Shown: positions 25,701-35,974, counted from the first letter of the stretch. The stretch is 64,000 nucleotides of DNA from JAVBNA01 sp031551875 (GCA_031551875.1 JAVBNA010000003.1:1-64000), one strand, 5' to 3'. Notes: generated by a model from the sequence alone, not told the origin. Translations and numbers: made by a program.

Positions 25701-26605
25701 GTATGGAATATACCGGAATCATTCTAAAAGGAATTGGCGGCTTCTACTATGTGGAAGCCGCCGAACAGGTTTACGAGTGCAAGGCGCGGGGGCTCTTCCG
25801 TAAGCAGCGGATCACCCCGGCCGCGGGCGACAGGGTGCGCATCGCGGTGGACGGGGAGGACGTAAGCGGCGTTGACCAGAGCGCCACCATTCTGGAGATC
25901 CTACCCCGCAAAAACAGCCTGATCCGCCCGCCCGTGGCCAACCTCGACCAGCTTCTGATCGTGGTGTCCACCTGCGAGCCGTCGCCCAGCACCCTGCTGA
26001 TTGACAAGATTACAGCGATCGCTGAGGACCGGGGCATTGAGCCGGTAGTCATCTTTTCCAAGGCCGATTTGGAGCCGGCCGACGCCCTTATGGGCATCTA
26101 CCGTCACGCGGGGATTAAAGCATTCACCATATCGCGGGAGGAATCGCCCGAAAAGGAGGCGCTGCGTGCCCTGCTGACCGGAAAGCTGACCGCGCTGACC
26201 GGGAACTCGGGCGTGGGAAAATCCACCCTGCTCAACGCGCTGTTTCCCGCTCTGACGCTTGCGACCGGCGACATCAGCCAGAAGCTGGGACGCGGACGGC
26301 ACACCACCCGTCAGGCGGAGCTTTACCCGGTGGAGGGCGGCGGCTATGTGGCCGACACGCCCGGCTTTTCGTCGCTTGACATCGAGCGGTTCGAGCGGGT
26401 GGACAAGGACAACCTTCAGTTTGCCTTTCGTGAGTTCGCGCCCTACTTGACCAAGTGTAAATTCACCTCCTGCGCCCACGTCAAAGAGGCGGGCTGCAAA
26501 GTCTTGGAGGCCGTGCAGGCGGGGGAGATCGAGCACTCCCGGCACGAAAGCTATGTGTACATGTATAACGAAGTGAAGGACATTAAGGAATGGGATAAAA
26601 ACTGA
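25697..26605 (+). CDS. rsgA: ribosome small-subunit GTPase A
   Basis: A circularly permuted GTPase for late 30S maturation, 302 aa. N-terminal OB fold, G4-like FSKADL, then P-loop GNSGVGKSTLLN, G3 DTPGFSS, and a C-terminal zinc site CKFTSCAHVKEAGC. The start is ATG overlapping the prkC stop. In many Firmicutes rpe follows; here thiN follows after 34 nt. Confidence 0.97.
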   Translation: MSMEYTGIILKGIGGFYYVEAAEQVYECKARGLFRKQRITPAAGDRVRIAVDGEDVSGVDQSATILEILPRKNSLIRPPVANLDQLLIVVSTCEPSPSTLLIDKITAIAEDRGIEPVVIFSKADLEPADALMGIYRHAGIKAFTISREESPEKEALRALLTGKLTALTGNSGVGKSTLLNALFPALTLATGDISQKLGRGRHTTRQAELYPVEGGGYVADTPGFSSLDIERFERVDKDNLQFAFREFAPYLTKCKFTSCAHVKEAGCKVLEAVQAGEIEHSRHESYVYMYNEVKDIKEWDKN

Positions 26606-26639
26606 CGCAAATCTTTGCACAGTTAAAAAAGGAGAACCT

Positions 26640-27269
26640 ATGAACCGCTGTATTGTAATCGGCGCGTCCCCCGAACTGACAGGGGATCTGATCCGGACAT
26701 ACGTTTCGCCGGCAGACACGGTCTTCTGCGCGGACGGAGGGGCGGCTCTCGCTCTTTCCTTGGGGCTTACGGTTGACCTGATCGTCGGCGATTTCGATTC
26801 ATGGACGCCGCCCGGCGTTCTTCCGGCCGGCACACAGCTCATTCGCCTGAACACAGAAAAGGACGAGACAGACATGCAGTACGCCCTCAGTGAAGGGGTG
26901 AAGCGCGGGCACACCTCCTTTGTGCTTCTGGGCGGCGTGGGCGGGCGTCTCGACCACACCCTTGCAAACATCGCCTCTCTTGAGTGGCTGCTCAGCCGCG
27001 GGTGCGAGGGGTTGCTGGCCGGTGCGCAGTGCGAAGTCCGTCTCGGCCGGGCGCAGACGCTTCGCTTTGACGGGCAGGTTGGCCACACGCTGTCCATTTT
27101 CCCCCACGGCTGTCCCGCGTGTGTGGTGTCGGGGGACGGGGTGCAGTACCCGCTTCATGCGCTCACGCTTACCTCGGACATGCCGCTCGGCGTGAGCAAC
27201 CGCATCCTGGACGTCCGCTGTCATGTGACGGTGGAGGAGGGGACGGCGGTATTTTTGCTGCAAAAATAG
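26640..27269 (+). CDS. thiN: thiamine diphosphokinase
   Basis: Converts thiamine to thiamine diphosphate with ATP. 209 aa; motifs FCADGGAALA, DLIVGDFDSW, KDETDMQYAL and GGVGGRLDHTLANI are typical of ThiN-type enzymes. AAAGGAGAA precedes the ATG. It is the last catalytic gene of the long cluster. Confidence 0.95.
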   Translation: MNRCIVIGASPELTGDLIRTYVSPADTVFCADGGAALALSLGLTVDLIVGDFDSWTPPGVLPAGTQLIRLNTEKDETDMQYALSEGVKRGHTSFVLLGGVGGRLDHTLANIASLEWLLSRGCEGLLAGAQCEVRLGRAQTLRFDGQVGHTLSIFPHGCPACVVSGDGVQYPLHALTLTSDMPLGVSNRILDVRCHVTVEEGTAVFLLQK

Positions 27270-27386
27270 CCTTTTTTCGGAACGTTTTTCAAAAAACCGT
27301 ATAGTATGGTAGTAGACATCGGGAAAGCATCCGTTGTACTTTCGGGTCACGCTATCGCGGCGCCCCGCAGTTGGGCGGTGAGAGCT

Positions 27387-27530
27387 ATGCAGCAGCACAA
27401 GTGGGGCTACAGCGTCATTGCGTTCGGGCTCGGTCTTTTGATCGGCTCCTTCTTGACGCTACAGTTCCTGTTGATCCTCGTCGCGCTGTTTATCATTGCG
27501 ATTGGCTTTTTGCTTTTGCGTATATGCTGA
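27387..27530 (+). CDS. small membrane protein between thiN and spoVM
   Basis: A 47-aa protein beginning MQQHKWGYSVIAFGLG with one long or two short hydrophobic helices and no soluble domain. The frame is open from 27306, but the ATG at 27387 with GGTGAG upstream gives a clean membrane protein. I do not recognise the family. Its place directly before spoVM makes a role in sporulation or membrane biology possible; this is inference only. Confidence 0.55.
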   Translation: MQQHKWGYSVIAFGLGLLIGSFLTLQFLLILVALFIIAIGFLLLRIC

Positions 27531-27561
27531 CCCCCTAATGAGAAAGGATGGAGGCGTCTGT

Positions 27562-27648
27562 ATGAAAGTAGTCGTGGTCAAAAGCCCCAAGCTGATTGGG
27601 GTTATCCTCCGGGGACTCTTCGGGATTAAGAAGGAAGCAAGGGAATAA
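27562..27648 (+). CDS. spoVM: stage V sporulation protein M (SpoVM)
   Basis: A 28-codon gene starting MKVVVVKSPKLIGVILRGLF and ending in a charged IKKE tail. SpoVM is a tiny amphipathic helix that recognises convex membrane of the forespore and anchors the coat protein SpoIVA. Pattern (short beta-like start, Pro, amphipathic helix with Arg and Lys), size and location after thiN all match. A strong GGAGG site lies 7 nt upstream and a terminator follows. Confidence 0.9.
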   Translation: MKVVVVKSPKLIGVILRGLFGIKKEARE

Positions 27649-27669
27649 CACGCGTACATAGGAAGACCG

Positions 27670-27711
27670 GGACAGGGCCGTACACTCAGAAGCGGCCCTG
27701 TCCGCTTTTTT
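27670..27711 (+). terminator. terminator after spoVM
   Basis: GGACAGGGCCG (27670-27680) pairs with CGGCCCTGTCC (27693-27703), followed by GCTTTTTT. Confidence 0.9.
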
Positions 27712-27721
27712 CAGAGAAAAG

Positions 27722-27750
27722 GTGACAAGCACCCGTGCAATGTGTATAAT
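27722..27750 (+). promoter_or_regulatory. flavodoxin gene promoter
   Basis: GTGACA (27722-27727) and TATAAT (27745-27750) with a 17-nt spacer, 33 nt before the ATG. Confidence 0.65.
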
Positions 27751-27782
27751 GGGAGCAGAAATTTTAGAGGGAGGGAACGGCC

Positions 27783-28331
27783 ATGTCCAATACACTGGTT
27801 CTATATAAGTCGGCCTATGGCGCGACGAAGGCCTATGCGCAGTGGCTCGGAGAGGCGCTGGACTGCCCCGTGCGCGACGTGTCCAAAGTCAGTGCGGAGG
27901 AACTTGCGGCCTGCGATACGGTGCTCCTCGGCGGCGGCATATATGTGAGCAGCATCCGCGGCATCAAGATGCTCAAAAAGCACTGGGAGATCCTGAAGGA
28001 CAAGCGGGTCATCGTCTTTGCTGTGGGACTCACCGACCCGGAGAACGAGCAAAACGCCCCCTATTTTCAGCAGATCGGGGAGAAAAACCTCATCGGGGAG
28101 CAGCGCGACCGTGTGCGAGTGTTTTATCTGCGGGGCGGCATGGATTTCAAAAAGCTGGGCTTTATGCACCGCATGATGATGGGTATGATGAGAAAGATGC
28201 TAAAGGGCAAGCCGGAAAGCGAGCGCACCGACGAGGATCGCGCCCTGCTGCGTGCCTTTGACACCCCCGCCGACTATGTCGACCGGGATTCGGTTGACCC
28301 GATTGTCGCCTACATCCGCGGCTGCGTCTGA
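27783..28331 (+). CDS. flavodoxin-domain protein (HemG-like)
   Basis: A 182-aa flavodoxin-fold protein: LVLYKSAYGATKAYA forms the FMN phosphate loop and LLGGGIYVSSIRG the second FMN loop. It resembles flavodoxin-domain proteins similar to HemG, which transfer electrons at low potential. An additional Met-rich helix (HRMMMGMMRKMLKG) near residue 130 is notable. It has its own promoter and terminator. Partner and substrate are unknown. Confidence 0.85.
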   Translation: MSNTLVLYKSAYGATKAYAQWLGEALDCPVRDVSKVSAEELAACDTVLLGGGIYVSSIRGIKMLKKHWEILKDKRVIVFAVGLTDPENEQNAPYFQQIGEKNLIGEQRDRVRVFYLRGGMDFKKLGFMHRMMMGMMRKMLKGKPESERTDEDRALLRAFDTPADYVDRDSVDPIVAYIRGCV

Positions 28332-28347
28332 GACAGGGAAAGGCCGG

Positions 28348-28386
28348 AACCCGTGAAGGTTTTGCTTTGCGGGTTTTGTTTTTTTG
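28348..28386 (+). terminator. flavodoxin gene terminator
   Basis: AACCCG and CGGGTT arms (28348-28353, 28370-28375), with an inner AAG/CTT pair, followed by a long T-run. Confidence 0.75.
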
Positions 28387-28394
28387 CCAAAACC

Positions 28395-28422
28395 TTGCAT
28401 CATGCGTGTTTCTTGGTATAAT
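28395..28422 (+). promoter_or_regulatory. gltX-glnS promoter
   Basis: TTGCAT (28395-28400) and TATAAT (28417-28422) with a 16-nt spacer, 37 nt before the gltX ATG. Confidence 0.65.
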
Positions 28423-28458
28423 AAAGATATATGTCTAAAAACGGAAAGGAAGAAAAGC

Positions 28459-29933
28459 ATGGCAGAAGTGACACGAACGAGGTATGCGCCCAGCCCCACC
28501 GGTTTTATGCACGTGGGAAACCTGCGGACGGCGCTGTATGAATATCTGATCGCACGCGGGCAGGACGGTCAGTTTGTGCTGCGCATCGAGGACACCGACC
28601 AGGAGCGTCTGGTGGAGGGCTCGGTGGACGCGATTTATCGCACCCTGCGCGAGGTGGGGCTGACACACGACGAGGGCCCTGACGTCGGCGGCACATACGG
28701 CCCCTACATCCAGAGCGAGCGGCTCTCCCTGTATGGGCCCCACGCCGAGCAGCTTGTGGCGGCGGGCAAGGCCTATTACTGCTTCTGTACGAAGGAGCGG
28801 CTTGAAAAAATGCGCGGGGAGGGAGAGGACGCCTTCGGCGGCTATGACCGCCACTGCCGGGAGCTCGACCCCGAAGAGGTGCAAAAGAACCTTGCGGCGG
28901 GACTGCCCTACATCATCCGGCAAAAAATGCCCTTGGAGGGCTCCACCACCTTTACCGACGCGGTGTTCGGCACAATCACGGTGGAAAACAGCGAGCTGGA
29001 CGACCAGATCCTGCTCAAAAGCGACGGCTATCCCACCTACAACTTCGCAAACGTGGTGGACGACCATCTCATGCACATCACCCACGTGGTGCGCGGCAGC
29101 GAATACCTCGCCTCCACCCCCAAGTACAATTTGCTCTATGAGGCATTCGGCTGGGAGGTGCCCACCTATGTACACCTGCCGCTGATCATGGGGAAAAACG
29201 AGGACGGAAGCGTGTCCAAGCTGTCCAAGCGCCACGGCGCGGTCAGCTTTGAGGATCTCGCCGCCCAGGGCTATCTGCCTGAGGCGATTGTCAACTACAT
29301 CGCCCTGCTGGGCTGGTGCCCTAAGGACAACCGGGAGATTTTTTCCCTGTCCGAGCTTGAACAGGTTTTTTCGGTCGACGGCATCAGCAAATCGCCCGCC
29401 GTCTTTGACTTTGAGAAGCTCGACTGGTTCAACGCCGAATACCTGCGCGCGATGTCGTCTGAAGACTTTGCCGCACAAGCCCACCCTTATTTCGAGGGTG
29501 TGCCCGGCGCACAGGCGTATGAGGACGTGCTCGTGCGCATCTTACAGCCGCGGGTGGTCAAGCTGACCGACATCCCCGGCATCATACACTTTTTTAAGGA
29601 GCTTCCCGACTATCCGGCCGAGCTGTTTGTCAACAAAAAGAGCAAGACCAATCTGGAGAATTCCGCCGAGATGCTCGACGCGGCCATACCGGCGCTTGAG
29701 AGCCTGCCCCTGTGGAGTGACACCGCCATTCACGACGCTATGATGAACCTTGCGGTTGAGAAGGGCGTCAAAAACGGGACGTTGCTCTGGCCGGTGCGCA
29801 TCGCGGCGTCGGGGACGCTGGTCACGCCGGGCGGCGCGATCGAGATTTTGACCCTGCTGGGCGAGGAGGAGGCGCTGCGCCGGCTCAGACTGGGCAGGGA
29901 AAAGCTTACAAACGAAAACGGAGGGCAGACGTC

Positions 29934-29937
<4 letters not shown>
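28459..29937 (+). CDS. gltX: glutamyl-tRNA synthetase
   Basis: Charges tRNA-Glu. 492 aa class I synthetase with the HIGH-type motif in PSPTGFMHVGNLRTAL and KMSKS-type KLSKRHG. The ATG at 28459 follows GGAAAGGAAG. The last 4 nt overlap glnS, so Glu and Gln charging enzymes are made from one message. Because glnS is present, this GltX is probably discriminating. Confidence 0.96.
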
Positions 29938-31610
<1,673 letters not shown>

Positions 31611-31616
<6 letters not shown>

Positions 31617-31667
31617 AAAATGGAAAACAGCGGAGGTAGATGACCCAATCTACTTCCGCTGTTTTCC
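31611..31667 (-). terminator. terminator of the minus-strand RNA gene
   Basis: A 20-bp stem (31622-31641 with 31648-31667, one G-T pair, 6-nt loop). On the minus strand it is followed by a T-rich run (complement of 31611-31620); on the plus strand the following bases are AATAACC. It is therefore polarised to end the minus-strand transcript, though it may also help stop glnS. Confidence 0.88.
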
Positions 31668-31892
31668 AATAACCATATCGTAATATAAGACGCAGGCAAA
31701 ATAATGAGGGGCCGAGCCGCTCTGGCCGGGTTGTGCACATGAGGTCGTTCATTCGGAAGCCCCTGTCCGGTAATAAAGAGATCCAGCGACCAAGGCAAAA
31801 CAAGTCCGGCTCAAAACGGAGGATCGCTTTTCCCGGAGTGCTGGAGGAACTCCATACAAAAGTCCCACAAGAAAAAGAAAAAAATCCATTTC

Positions 31893-31976
31893 GGCGGCTG
31901 GCTGCCATAGCACTTGCGTGCGGTAGGCCCTTAGCTTTGCGTCCCTGTCTTTCGGCAGGTTTGCCTTTATCGACTG
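31893..31976 (-). promoter_or_regulatory. c-di-GMP-I (GEMM-I) riboswitch aptamer
   Basis: The minus strand reads AAAGGCAAACC, a hairpin with GAAA tetraloop (CCTGCC-GAAA-GACAGG), GGGACGCAAAGC, then GGGCCTA and GCTATGGC of the second hairpin, which holds the tetraloop receptor. These are the conserved parts of GEMM-I aptamers that bind cyclic di-GMP. A T-rich stretch follows at about 31875-31890, so it may act by early termination. No protein gene follows on the same strand. Confidence 0.88.
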
Positions 31977-32026
31977 AATCTTCGATAGTTCATATTCAAT
32001 TTGCGCACCAAATTAAGTACAAACAT

Positions 32027-32055
32027 ATTATAGCGCGTCGTACTTCAGTTGTCAA
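32027..32055 (-). promoter_or_regulatory. perfect consensus promoter of the RNA gene
   Basis: Minus-strand TTGACA (32050-32055) and TATAAT (32027-32032), exactly 17 nt apart. Expected start near 32020. Confidence 0.88.
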
Positions 32056-32120
32056 GGGGTATCGCAACGAACCTGAAAAAATCCACGTCTGGAAAAGCAC
32101 CCGGCGTGGATTTTTGATGT

Positions 32121-32864
32121 TTACGTCTCTAAGAAGTCCAGGATCTCGCCGATCAGCACATTTTGCTCCGGCCCCCAGAGGGGGCTGTGCGGACTCTCTC
32201 GCAGTGTGACGCACTTTTTCTGCACGGAGGAAGCCCGGCGCAGCAGGAGCTTGCCGCTCGCGGGATGAACAAAGCGATCCTTTCCGGACAGAACACACAG
32301 CAGGGGGCACTGAACGCGGCGCAGGCGAACGCCCGCCTCGAAGGCCAGCCGGTTCAAGTCGAACAGCTTTGCGGTGGGATATCCGGCATAGCCCAGGGGA
32401 TACTCTTCTGGAAACGATTGATTTGCGTCCGGCGCGCCCCAGCGCGTTTCGGGCTTGAACGGCGCGATCAGGGGCAGGAAATACTGCCCGGGACGCCTTG
32501 ACAGGAGAGGGGGCGAGACGGTGACGCATTGCCACACCGGACGGCGCGCTGCCGTCAGCAGGGCAAGCAGCGCCCCCATCGAGTGCCCGATCACGCTCAC
32601 GTGTCGGGCGGTGAAGAACAGCCTGTCAAACGCGTCCAGCGCGTCCTTCTGCCAGTCGCGCCACCCCGTCTCCCGCATATCCTCCTGCGTGGCGGCATGC
32701 CCGCTTAAATTGGGCGCATACACGGTATAGCCCGCGTCAAACAGCGCGTCGGCCAGCGGGCGAAGCGACGCGGCGACACTCGTAAAGCCGTGCAGGAGTA
32801 GCACGGCGTGGTTGTTTTTCCCAGACAGCAGATACGGCTCCCAGGCTTGGTTTGTGACCTTCAT
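32121..32864 (-). CDS. alpha/beta hydrolase (carboxylesterase-like)
   Basis: A 247-aa serine hydrolase. Oxyanion-type LLLHGFTS, nucleophile elbow GHSMGALLA (Ser), the candidate Asp in VLSGKDRFVHP and His in SPHSPLWGPE make a plausible triad. It resembles Est30-type carboxylesterases/monoacylglycerol lipases; the substrate is unknown. The ATG at 32862-32864 is chosen because GGAGG lies 7-8 nt upstream; the upstream ATG has no site. Confidence 0.88.
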   Translation of the reverse strand: MKVTNQAWEPYLLSGKNNHAVLLLHGFTSVAASLRPLADALFDAGYTVYAPNLSGHAATQEDMRETGWRDWQKDALDAFDRLFFTARHVSVIGHSMGALLALLTAARRPVWQCVTVSPPLLSRRPGQYFLPLIAPFKPETRWGAPDANQSFPEEYPLGYAGYPTAKLFDLNRLAFEAGVRLRRVQCPLLCVLSGKDRFVHPASGKLLLRRASSVQKKCVTLRESPHSPLWGPEQNVLIGEILDFLET

Positions 32865-32974
32865 CAGGAGTCCTCCTTTCACAGAGCGGCGGCCTCTGTG
32901 TCCAGTATACCATATTTTCCCTTTGCCTGTATGTATTTCAGTAAAAAACGGAGCGAAACCCCGAAACTTCTCTC

Positions 32975-33002
32975 TTGCGCACCTCGTATTTTATGATATA
33001 AT
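32975..33002 (+). promoter_or_regulatory. corA leader promoter
   Basis: TTGCGC (32975-32980) and TATAAT (32997-33002), 16-nt spacer. The transcript would have a leader of about 150 nt before corA. Confidence 0.6.
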
Positions 33003-33051
33003 AAACTAAGAAATATCTCAGGTCTATTTGAAATCACAAGGAGGTGGCACC

Positions 33052-33207
33052 ATGAGTTCCGAGCCGGCTGGCGGCGAACGAAGCGGCATACAAAGACAAA
33101 GAAAAAATCGGGACGGGTGCGGCCAAATCGTTTTCCCGTCCCCACAAGGGGGAGAAGCGTATGATTTCTTACTACAACAGCATAAACGGGGCCCTGACGC
33201 AGATTGA
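33052..33207 (+). CDS. possible upstream ORF overlapping corA
   Basis: A 51-codon frame begins 5 nt after a perfect AAGGAGGTG site and ends inside corA in another frame. The peptide (MSSEPAGGERSGIQRQRKN at its start) is polar and matches nothing I know. A GC-rich stem (GGGACGGG at 33110-33117 with CCCGTCCC at 33135-33142) lies within it, just ahead of the corA ribosome site. It may be a leader peptide or a structured leader that controls corA rather than a functional protein. Confidence 0.35.
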   Translation: MSSEPAGGERSGIQRQRKNRDGCGQIVFPSPQGGEAYDFLLQQHKRGPDAD

Positions 33208-34087
33208 CGCCTTTGAGCCGGGCTGCTGGGTCAATGTGACCGCGCCCACCGAGGAGGAGTCCGCCCATCTGATCGAAACCTTCAGGCTTGAGCCCGACTT
33301 TATCCGTGCGGCACTCGACGAGGAGGAAAGTTCCCGCATCGAGAGCGAGGACGGCAACACCCTGCTGATCGTCGACGTGCCGGTCGTGGAGAAGAAGGAC
33401 AAGGCCATCACCTACTACACAATGCCCATCGGGATCATGATCACCGAAAAGAATGTCATCACGGTGTCGCTGACCGAAAACGCGGTGCTGTCCGAGTTCG
33501 CCGAGGGCGTGGTCAAGGGCGTACAGCCCAACCTCAAAACGCAGTTTGTGCTCTACATCATGCTGCGCATGGCAACGCGCTACCTGCAATACCTCAAGCA
33601 GATCAACAAGCTGAGCGACCACGTGGAGCGAGAGCTGCGTAAGTCGATGAAAAACAAGGAGCTCATCCAGCTCATGGAGATTGAGAAGTCGCTGGTCTAT
33701 TTTTCCTCCTCGCTCAAGGCGGACGAGATCACGCTTGAAAAGATGATGCGCGGCCGCTATATCAAGCTGTATGAGGAGGATCAGGATCTTCTGGAGGACG
33801 TGCTCATCGAGGTCAAGCAGGCGCTTGAAATGTCGGGCATCTACTTGAACATCCTCTCGGGCACGATGGACGCCTTTGCCTCGGTCATCTCCAACAACCT
33901 GAACATTGTCATGAAGGTGCTGGCCTCCATCACGATCATTATGGCCATCCCGACCATCATTTCGGGTATGTACGGCATGAATGTGAGCAACGTGCCTATG
34001 CCGAACTTCTGGTTCCCGGTTGCGCTTTCGGTTGTGGTGATGGGCGTCGCGGGCTTCTGGCTGTATAAAAAGAATATGCTGTTTTGA
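33161..34087 (+). CDS. corA: CorA-family divalent cation transporter
   Basis: A 308-aa magnesium (or cobalt/nickel) channel. A large cytoplasmic alpha/beta domain and long helices (with TRYLQYLKQINKLSDHVE) precede two C-terminal membrane helices; the signature YGMNVSNVPMP (GMN loop) lies between them, and the chain ends with Lys. A GGGGGAG site lies 6 nt before the ATG. The structured leader suggests regulation by ion level; not proven. Confidence 0.95.
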   Translation: MISYYNSINGALTQIDAFEPGCWVNVTAPTEEESAHLIETFRLEPDFIRAALDEEESSRIESEDGNTLLIVDVPVVEKKDKAITYYTMPIGIMITEKNVITVSLTENAVLSEFAEGVVKGVQPNLKTQFVLYIMLRMATRYLQYLKQINKLSDHVERELRKSMKNKELIQLMEIEKSLVYFSSSLKADEITLEKMMRGRYIKLYEEDQDLLEDVLIEVKQALEMSGIYLNILSGTMDAFASVISNNLNIVMKVLASITIIMAIPTIISGMYGMNVSNVPMPNFWFPVALSVVVMGVAGFWLYKKNMLF

Positions 34088-34098
34088 GAAAACGACTG

Positions 34099-34126
34099 AA
34101 ACCCCGCTGTGTGCGGGGTTTTTCTT
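34099..34126 (+). terminator. corA terminator
   Basis: AAACCCCGC (34099-34107) pairs with GCGGGGTTT (34113-34121), followed by T-rich sequence. A second G+C-rich hairpin (CCCCCTGCGCA with complement, 34148-34172) lies nearer the convergent dus gene. Confidence 0.85.
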
Positions 34127-34195
34127 TCTTTTATGCTTTTGCAAGAGCCCCCTGCGCACGGATGCGCAGGGGGCAAGAACCGCTCGCTGTTTTTT

Positions 34196-35167
34196 TTATC
34201 CGTTTTTATGCAGGGTCAGCAGCTCGGCGGCCAGACGCTCCAGGTCGCGAAAAGAGGACAGTTCACCGCACCGTTTGCGGAACACCGCAGCACCCCGCAC
34301 ACCCTTCATGTACCATGCGGCGTGCTTGCGCGCCTCCTTCATGCCGTGCGCCTCACCGACGTACTGACAGATGAGCGCCACGTGCCTGAGCATCACCCTC
34401 ATCCGTTCGCTGAGCGCCGGCTCGGGCAGGATGCGTTCATGGCTGAGCAGAGCATGAATCTGCGAAAAAACCCACGGATTGCCCAGCGCTCCCCGCCCGA
34501 TCATGACCCCGTCGCACCGCGTTGCCTCGAACATGCGGGCGGCGTCGGCGGCGGAGAAAATGTCGCCGTTGCCGATCACCGGCACGGGCACTGCCTCCTT
34601 GACACGGGCGATGATCTCCCAGTCGGCGGACGGCGCGTACATCTGCGCCCGCGTCCGCCCGTGCACCGTGACCGCGTCGGCGCCCGCGTCAACACAGCGC
34701 TCCGCCACCTCGACCGCGTTGACCGAGTCGCTGTCCCAACCCTTGCGGAGCTTGACCGTCACCGGCACCGCCACGGCGCGTTTGGCGGCCCGCACCAGTT
34801 CGGCGCACAGCTTCGGATTCTTCATAAGCGCCGCCCCCGCGCCGTTGTTCACGATTTTCGGCGTGGGGCAGCCCATGTTGAGGTCAATCGCGTCGGGCGA
34901 AAATGCCATGGCCTGCCGCGCGGCGTGCGCGAGCACATCGGGCTCACTGCCGAACAGCTGGATGGCGATGGGGCGCTCGGCAGGTGAGAGTTCCATCAGC
35001 GCGAGTGATTTTTTGTCGCCGAAGGCGATGCCCTTGATGCTGACCATTTCACTGACGCAGAAGTCTGCGCCGAAGCCCTTACAGACTTCTCGGAAGGCTC
35101 GGTCGGCGATCCCGGCCATCGGGGCGAGACAAACGTTGCCGTCTATTTGAAGCGAACCAATTTGCAT
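34196..35167 (-). CDS. dusB: tRNA-dihydrouridine synthase
   Basis: Reduces uridine in the tRNA D-loop using FMN and NADPH. 323 aa; CLAPMAGIADRAFR (FMN-binding start), the catalytic cysteine in NMGCPTPKIVNNGAGAAL, TVKLRKGWD and GNGDIFSAADA are typical Dus motifs. DusB is the usual Firmicutes type; the subtype is inferred. It stands alone on the minus strand. Confidence 0.93.
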   Translation of the reverse strand: MQIGSLQIDGNVCLAPMAGIADRAFREVCKGFGADFCVSEMVSIKGIAFGDKKSLALMELSPAERPIAIQLFGSEPDVLAHAARQAMAFSPDAIDLNMGCPTPKIVNNGAGAALMKNPKLCAELVRAAKRAVAVPVTVKLRKGWDSDSVNAVEVAERCVDAGADAVTVHGRTRAQMYAPSADWEIIARVKEAVPVPVIGNGDIFSAADAARMFEATRCDGVMIGRGALGNPWVFSQIHALLSHERILPEPALSERMRVMLRHVALICQYVGEAHGMKEARKHAAWYMKGVRGAAVFRKRCGELSSFRDLERLAAELLTLHKNG

Positions 35168-35291
35168 CGTGTCAAATCTCCTATAAAATAAAATCGTGAT
35201 TCATTGTAACACAGAATTCATAAAAAATTAAGCAGAAATGTTTTTTCTTCTTGGGAAAGGTGGTATAATGAAGCAAAGGAGGAGAAGGGAC

Positions 35292-35753
35292 ATGGATGAA
35301 AAAATGGAGAGGCGCGCCCCCTTGATGGTAGGCGTTGTTTTGCTGCTGGTGTTTGTGGTCGGTATTTTTTACAACGAGATCACGAATTTTTCTACATGGA
35401 CAATGGTTACGAAACCGTTTGATCTAAGCGGCGCGGAAAAAATTGTGATTGAATATACGGAGACAAATTCAGAACAAAAGGCAGTGGAAATTACCGACAC
35501 AAAGGATATGGAAATTCTAAAGAATATCTATGCGGAGGAATATGATGATGCCGTGTGCGTTACGTGCTCGGAAGGGAATATTAAAATTACTTACAGGGCA
35601 GAAGAGTGGATATTTAACGTTTTTCCGAATCCATATGGTGCGGTGGTATACGAAAACAGCGCGCGCAGCGATGGGCACTACTATCCGGGAGAACAATTTG
35701 CTGCCGCCGTGGACGTGGCGGAGAAATACGGTTTTACGTATCGTGCCCTGTGA
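35292..35753 (+). CDS. hypothetical membrane-anchored protein
   Basis: A 153-aa protein with one N-terminal membrane helix (PLMVGVVLLLVFVVGIFY) and a small extracytoplasmic alpha/beta domain of about 120 aa with two cysteines (AVCVTCSEG). No family is recognised. The frame is open from 35238, but a TATAAT at 35264-35269 overlaps the ATG at 35268, so that start could not be translated from this promoter; the ATG at 35292, after AAGGAGGAGAAGGG, is the sensible start. Slightly lower G+C than neighbours. Confidence 0.6.
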   Translation: MDEKMERRAPLMVGVVLLLVFVVGIFYNEITNFSTWTMVTKPFDLSGAEKIVIEYTETNSEQKAVEITDTKDMEILKNIYAEEYDDAVCVTCSEGNIKITYRAEEWIFNVFPNPYGAVVYENSARSDGHYYPGEQFAAAVDVAEKYGFTYRAL

Positions 35754-35815
35754 AAAGCGGAAGCTTTTGTTGACGGTTTTGGCTCACGATGATATGGTTT
35801 CTATCCCACGGGTCG

Positions 35816-35850
35816 GAGCCCCGCTTTTTGGTTGGCAAAAAGTGGGGCTC
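35816..35850 (+). terminator. long hairpin after the hypothetical gene
   Basis: GAGCCCC plus GCTTTTTG pairs with CAAAAAG, one mismatch, GGGGCTC around a GTTGG loop, then TTT. About 15 bp; a likely terminator or attenuator. Confidence 0.65.
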
Positions 35851-35864
35851 TTTGATCGGCTGAA

Positions 35865-35888
35865 GCCCTCTTCGGAGGGCGTTTTTTT
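35865..35888 (+). terminator. second hairpin with T-run before polA
   Basis: GCCCTC-TTCG-GAGGGC followed by GTTTTTTT; a classical intrinsic terminator with a UUCG loop. Confidence 0.88.
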
Positions 35889-35974
35889 ATGTCCCGCGAC
35901 ACACGCCGTCTGTTCACTTTTTCCAAAATGTGTTATACTAATACAAAGCCAAATCAAGAAAGCGGGTTTTGCGT

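Noticed and set aside
34148..34172. G+C-rich hairpin between corA and dus as a dus terminator
   Set aside because: The stem is strong but there is no clear T-run on the minus strand, so I mention it only with the corA terminator.
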